A stretch of DNA of 6,037 nucleotides from Brachyspira catarrhinii (GTDB lineage: Bacteria > Spirochaetota > Brachyspiria > Brachyspirales > Brachyspiraceae): contig NZ_SJDU01000126.1 of the NCBI RefSeq assembly GCF_005518285.1, forward strand, positions 1-6,037, written 5' to 3'. Every line of letters begins with the position of its first letter. The first letter of the stretch is position 1. The notes beneath the pieces are model-generated. The model did not search any database. It was not told where the DNA came from and was given only the letters and a program-made list of their open reading frames with translations. Made by a program: the position numbers and the translations under genes. Below are positions 5,492-6,037 of the stretch, one piece after another.

Positions 5492-5882
5492 CTATTTTAA
5501 ATATTTATTTTTTAAAATATTTTTTACTATTTTATTAGCTAATTTGTCGGGGTTATTTCCACCTTTAACGCTTTCCTCCGCTATTGAATACTGTTTTTGA
5601 GTATCCGTTATTGTAATTTTAAGTTCAACTTCTACATTCTCCCATTCTAAAATCCAAAGACTTTCATTTTTTGTATTTGAATTTATTTCGATAATAGCAT
5701 AATAATCGAAAGAAGTATCTTCGCTATATGCAATTCTATGTCCCGCATTTCTAAAGGCTCTTTTTACCGATTCAACATATTCTATTGCCTCCCTGTTTTC
5801 CGAATAAATAAAAAAAGTATGCGCTTCGGCTTTAGCGTAAAGCAAAAGAAGCAAAAAATAAAATAATTAATGATTTTTTCAT
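5492..5882 (-). pseudogene. Frameshifted paralogue of the 1465-1845 exported protein (paralogue B)
   Basis: The minus-strand ATG at 5882-5880 has an excellent AAGGAG (5896-5891) eight bases upstream and encodes MKKSLIILFFASFALR before a TAA at 5834-5832. The body of the protein, starting LYAKAEAHTFFIYSE, is in another frame, open from a TTG at 5854 to TAG at 5494-5492. The two readings together match paralogue A: a Lys-Lys signal peptide, YAKAEAH, an AGH segment, a KITIT strand, ESV-x-G and the C-terminal LANKIVKNI helix. Removing one T from the T6 run at 5858-5853 restores a continuous signal peptide (MKKSLIILFLLLLLYAKAEA), about 129 residues in all. The body shows no further stops, so the break is recent, switchable, or a sequencing error. 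Starting at the TTG instead would leave no signal peptide charge and no ribosome binding site. Function is unknown, as for paralogue A. The gene sits 46 bases after the stop of another minus-strand gene, probably in one operon with it. Confidence 0.7.
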
Positions 5883-5890
5883 AAAAGTTT

Positions 5891-5896
5891 CTCCTT
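5891..5896 (-). promoter_or_regulatory. Ribosome binding site of paralogue B
   Basis: AAGGAG on the minus strand lies eight bases before ATG 5882. It shows that translation begins with the MKKS signal peptide and that the frame of the gene body is reached only by a shift, which is what identifies the gene as frameshifted instead of simply shorter. Confidence 0.8.
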
Positions 5897-5928
5897 TATT
5901 TAATTTTTTTATATTAAATTAATAATTA

Positions 5929-6037
5929 TTAATTTAAATTCCTTTCGTATATGCCTTGCAAGGCTTTAATATTATTATCAACATTATTCATAGTTTTATA
6001 TTCAACATATAAACAATTTTTATCTTTAATTAAAATC
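5929..6037 (-). CDS. C-terminal end of a minus-strand gene, unrecognised
   Basis: From the right edge, one minus-strand frame is open for 36 codons and ends in TAA at 5931-5929; the other two minus-strand frames hit stops within the first 12 bases. The visible end reads ILIKDKNCLYVEYK and later IKALQGIYERNLN, a hydrophilic, probably partly helical tail. I recognise no family. The next gene's ribosome binding site starts 33 bases after this stop, which fits an operon with paralogue B. The start lies outside the window. Confidence 0.5.
   Translation of the reverse strand, partial: ILIKDKNCLYVEYKTMNNVDNNIKALQGIYERNLN

Noticed and set aside
5953..5964. Perfect 12-base palindrome GCCTTGCAAGGC
   Set aside because: It falls within the open minus-strand frame entering from the right edge and reads as ordinary Ala-Leu-Gln-Gly codons, so a regulatory role is not supported.

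Overview
The window is very AT-rich. Its coding style (TTT, TTA, AAA and AAT codons with scattered TCG, GCG and GGA), its strong AGGAG-type ribosome binding sites, its run of small exported proteins of unknown function, an ankyrin-repeat protein and an AAAGC pentanucleotide tandem repeat together suggest a low-GC spirochaete, most likely Brachyspira. That assignment rests on recognition, not on a marker gene.

Layout on the plus strand, left to right. (1) The window opens inside a major facilitator superfamily (MFS) transporter gene. The open frame from 60 to 1136 covers the end of TM2 through TM12. The preceding bases encode matching sequence in another frame, so the gene looks frameshifted at a T6 run. 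(2) A 328-base gap (1137-1464) holds a promoter-like TTGACA/TATATT pair, a short ORF carrying the AAAGC repeat, a CTGTGT doublet and a 15-base palindrome. (3) Three genes follow in tandem, all with signal peptides and short gaps: a 126-residue protein of unknown function (1465-1845), a 270-residue protein with an LprI/DUF1311-like segment (1928-2740), and a 483-residue protein resembling DUF4836/DUF3352 proteins (2802-4253). They look like one transcription unit for periplasmic or envelope proteins. (4) A 266-base gap with an odd GC-rich island precedes a membrane-anchored ankyrin-repeat protein (4520-5299).

On the minus strand, facing the ankyrin gene, lies a diverged paralogue of the 126-residue protein (5492-5882). 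It has its own good ribosome binding site, but its signal peptide is frameshifted at another T6 run. Upstream of it, the last 36 codons of another minus-strand gene enter from the right edge.

The points most worth following are: the two T-run frameshifts in one window (phase variation, decay or sequencing error); the 5-base repeat inside a short ORF, where loss of one unit would fuse that ORF to a long stop-free frame ending exactly on the start codon of the first exported-protein gene; and the paralogous pair flanking the exported-protein and ankyrin block in opposite orientation. I saw no RNA gene, CRISPR array, insertion sequence or strong intrinsic terminator.
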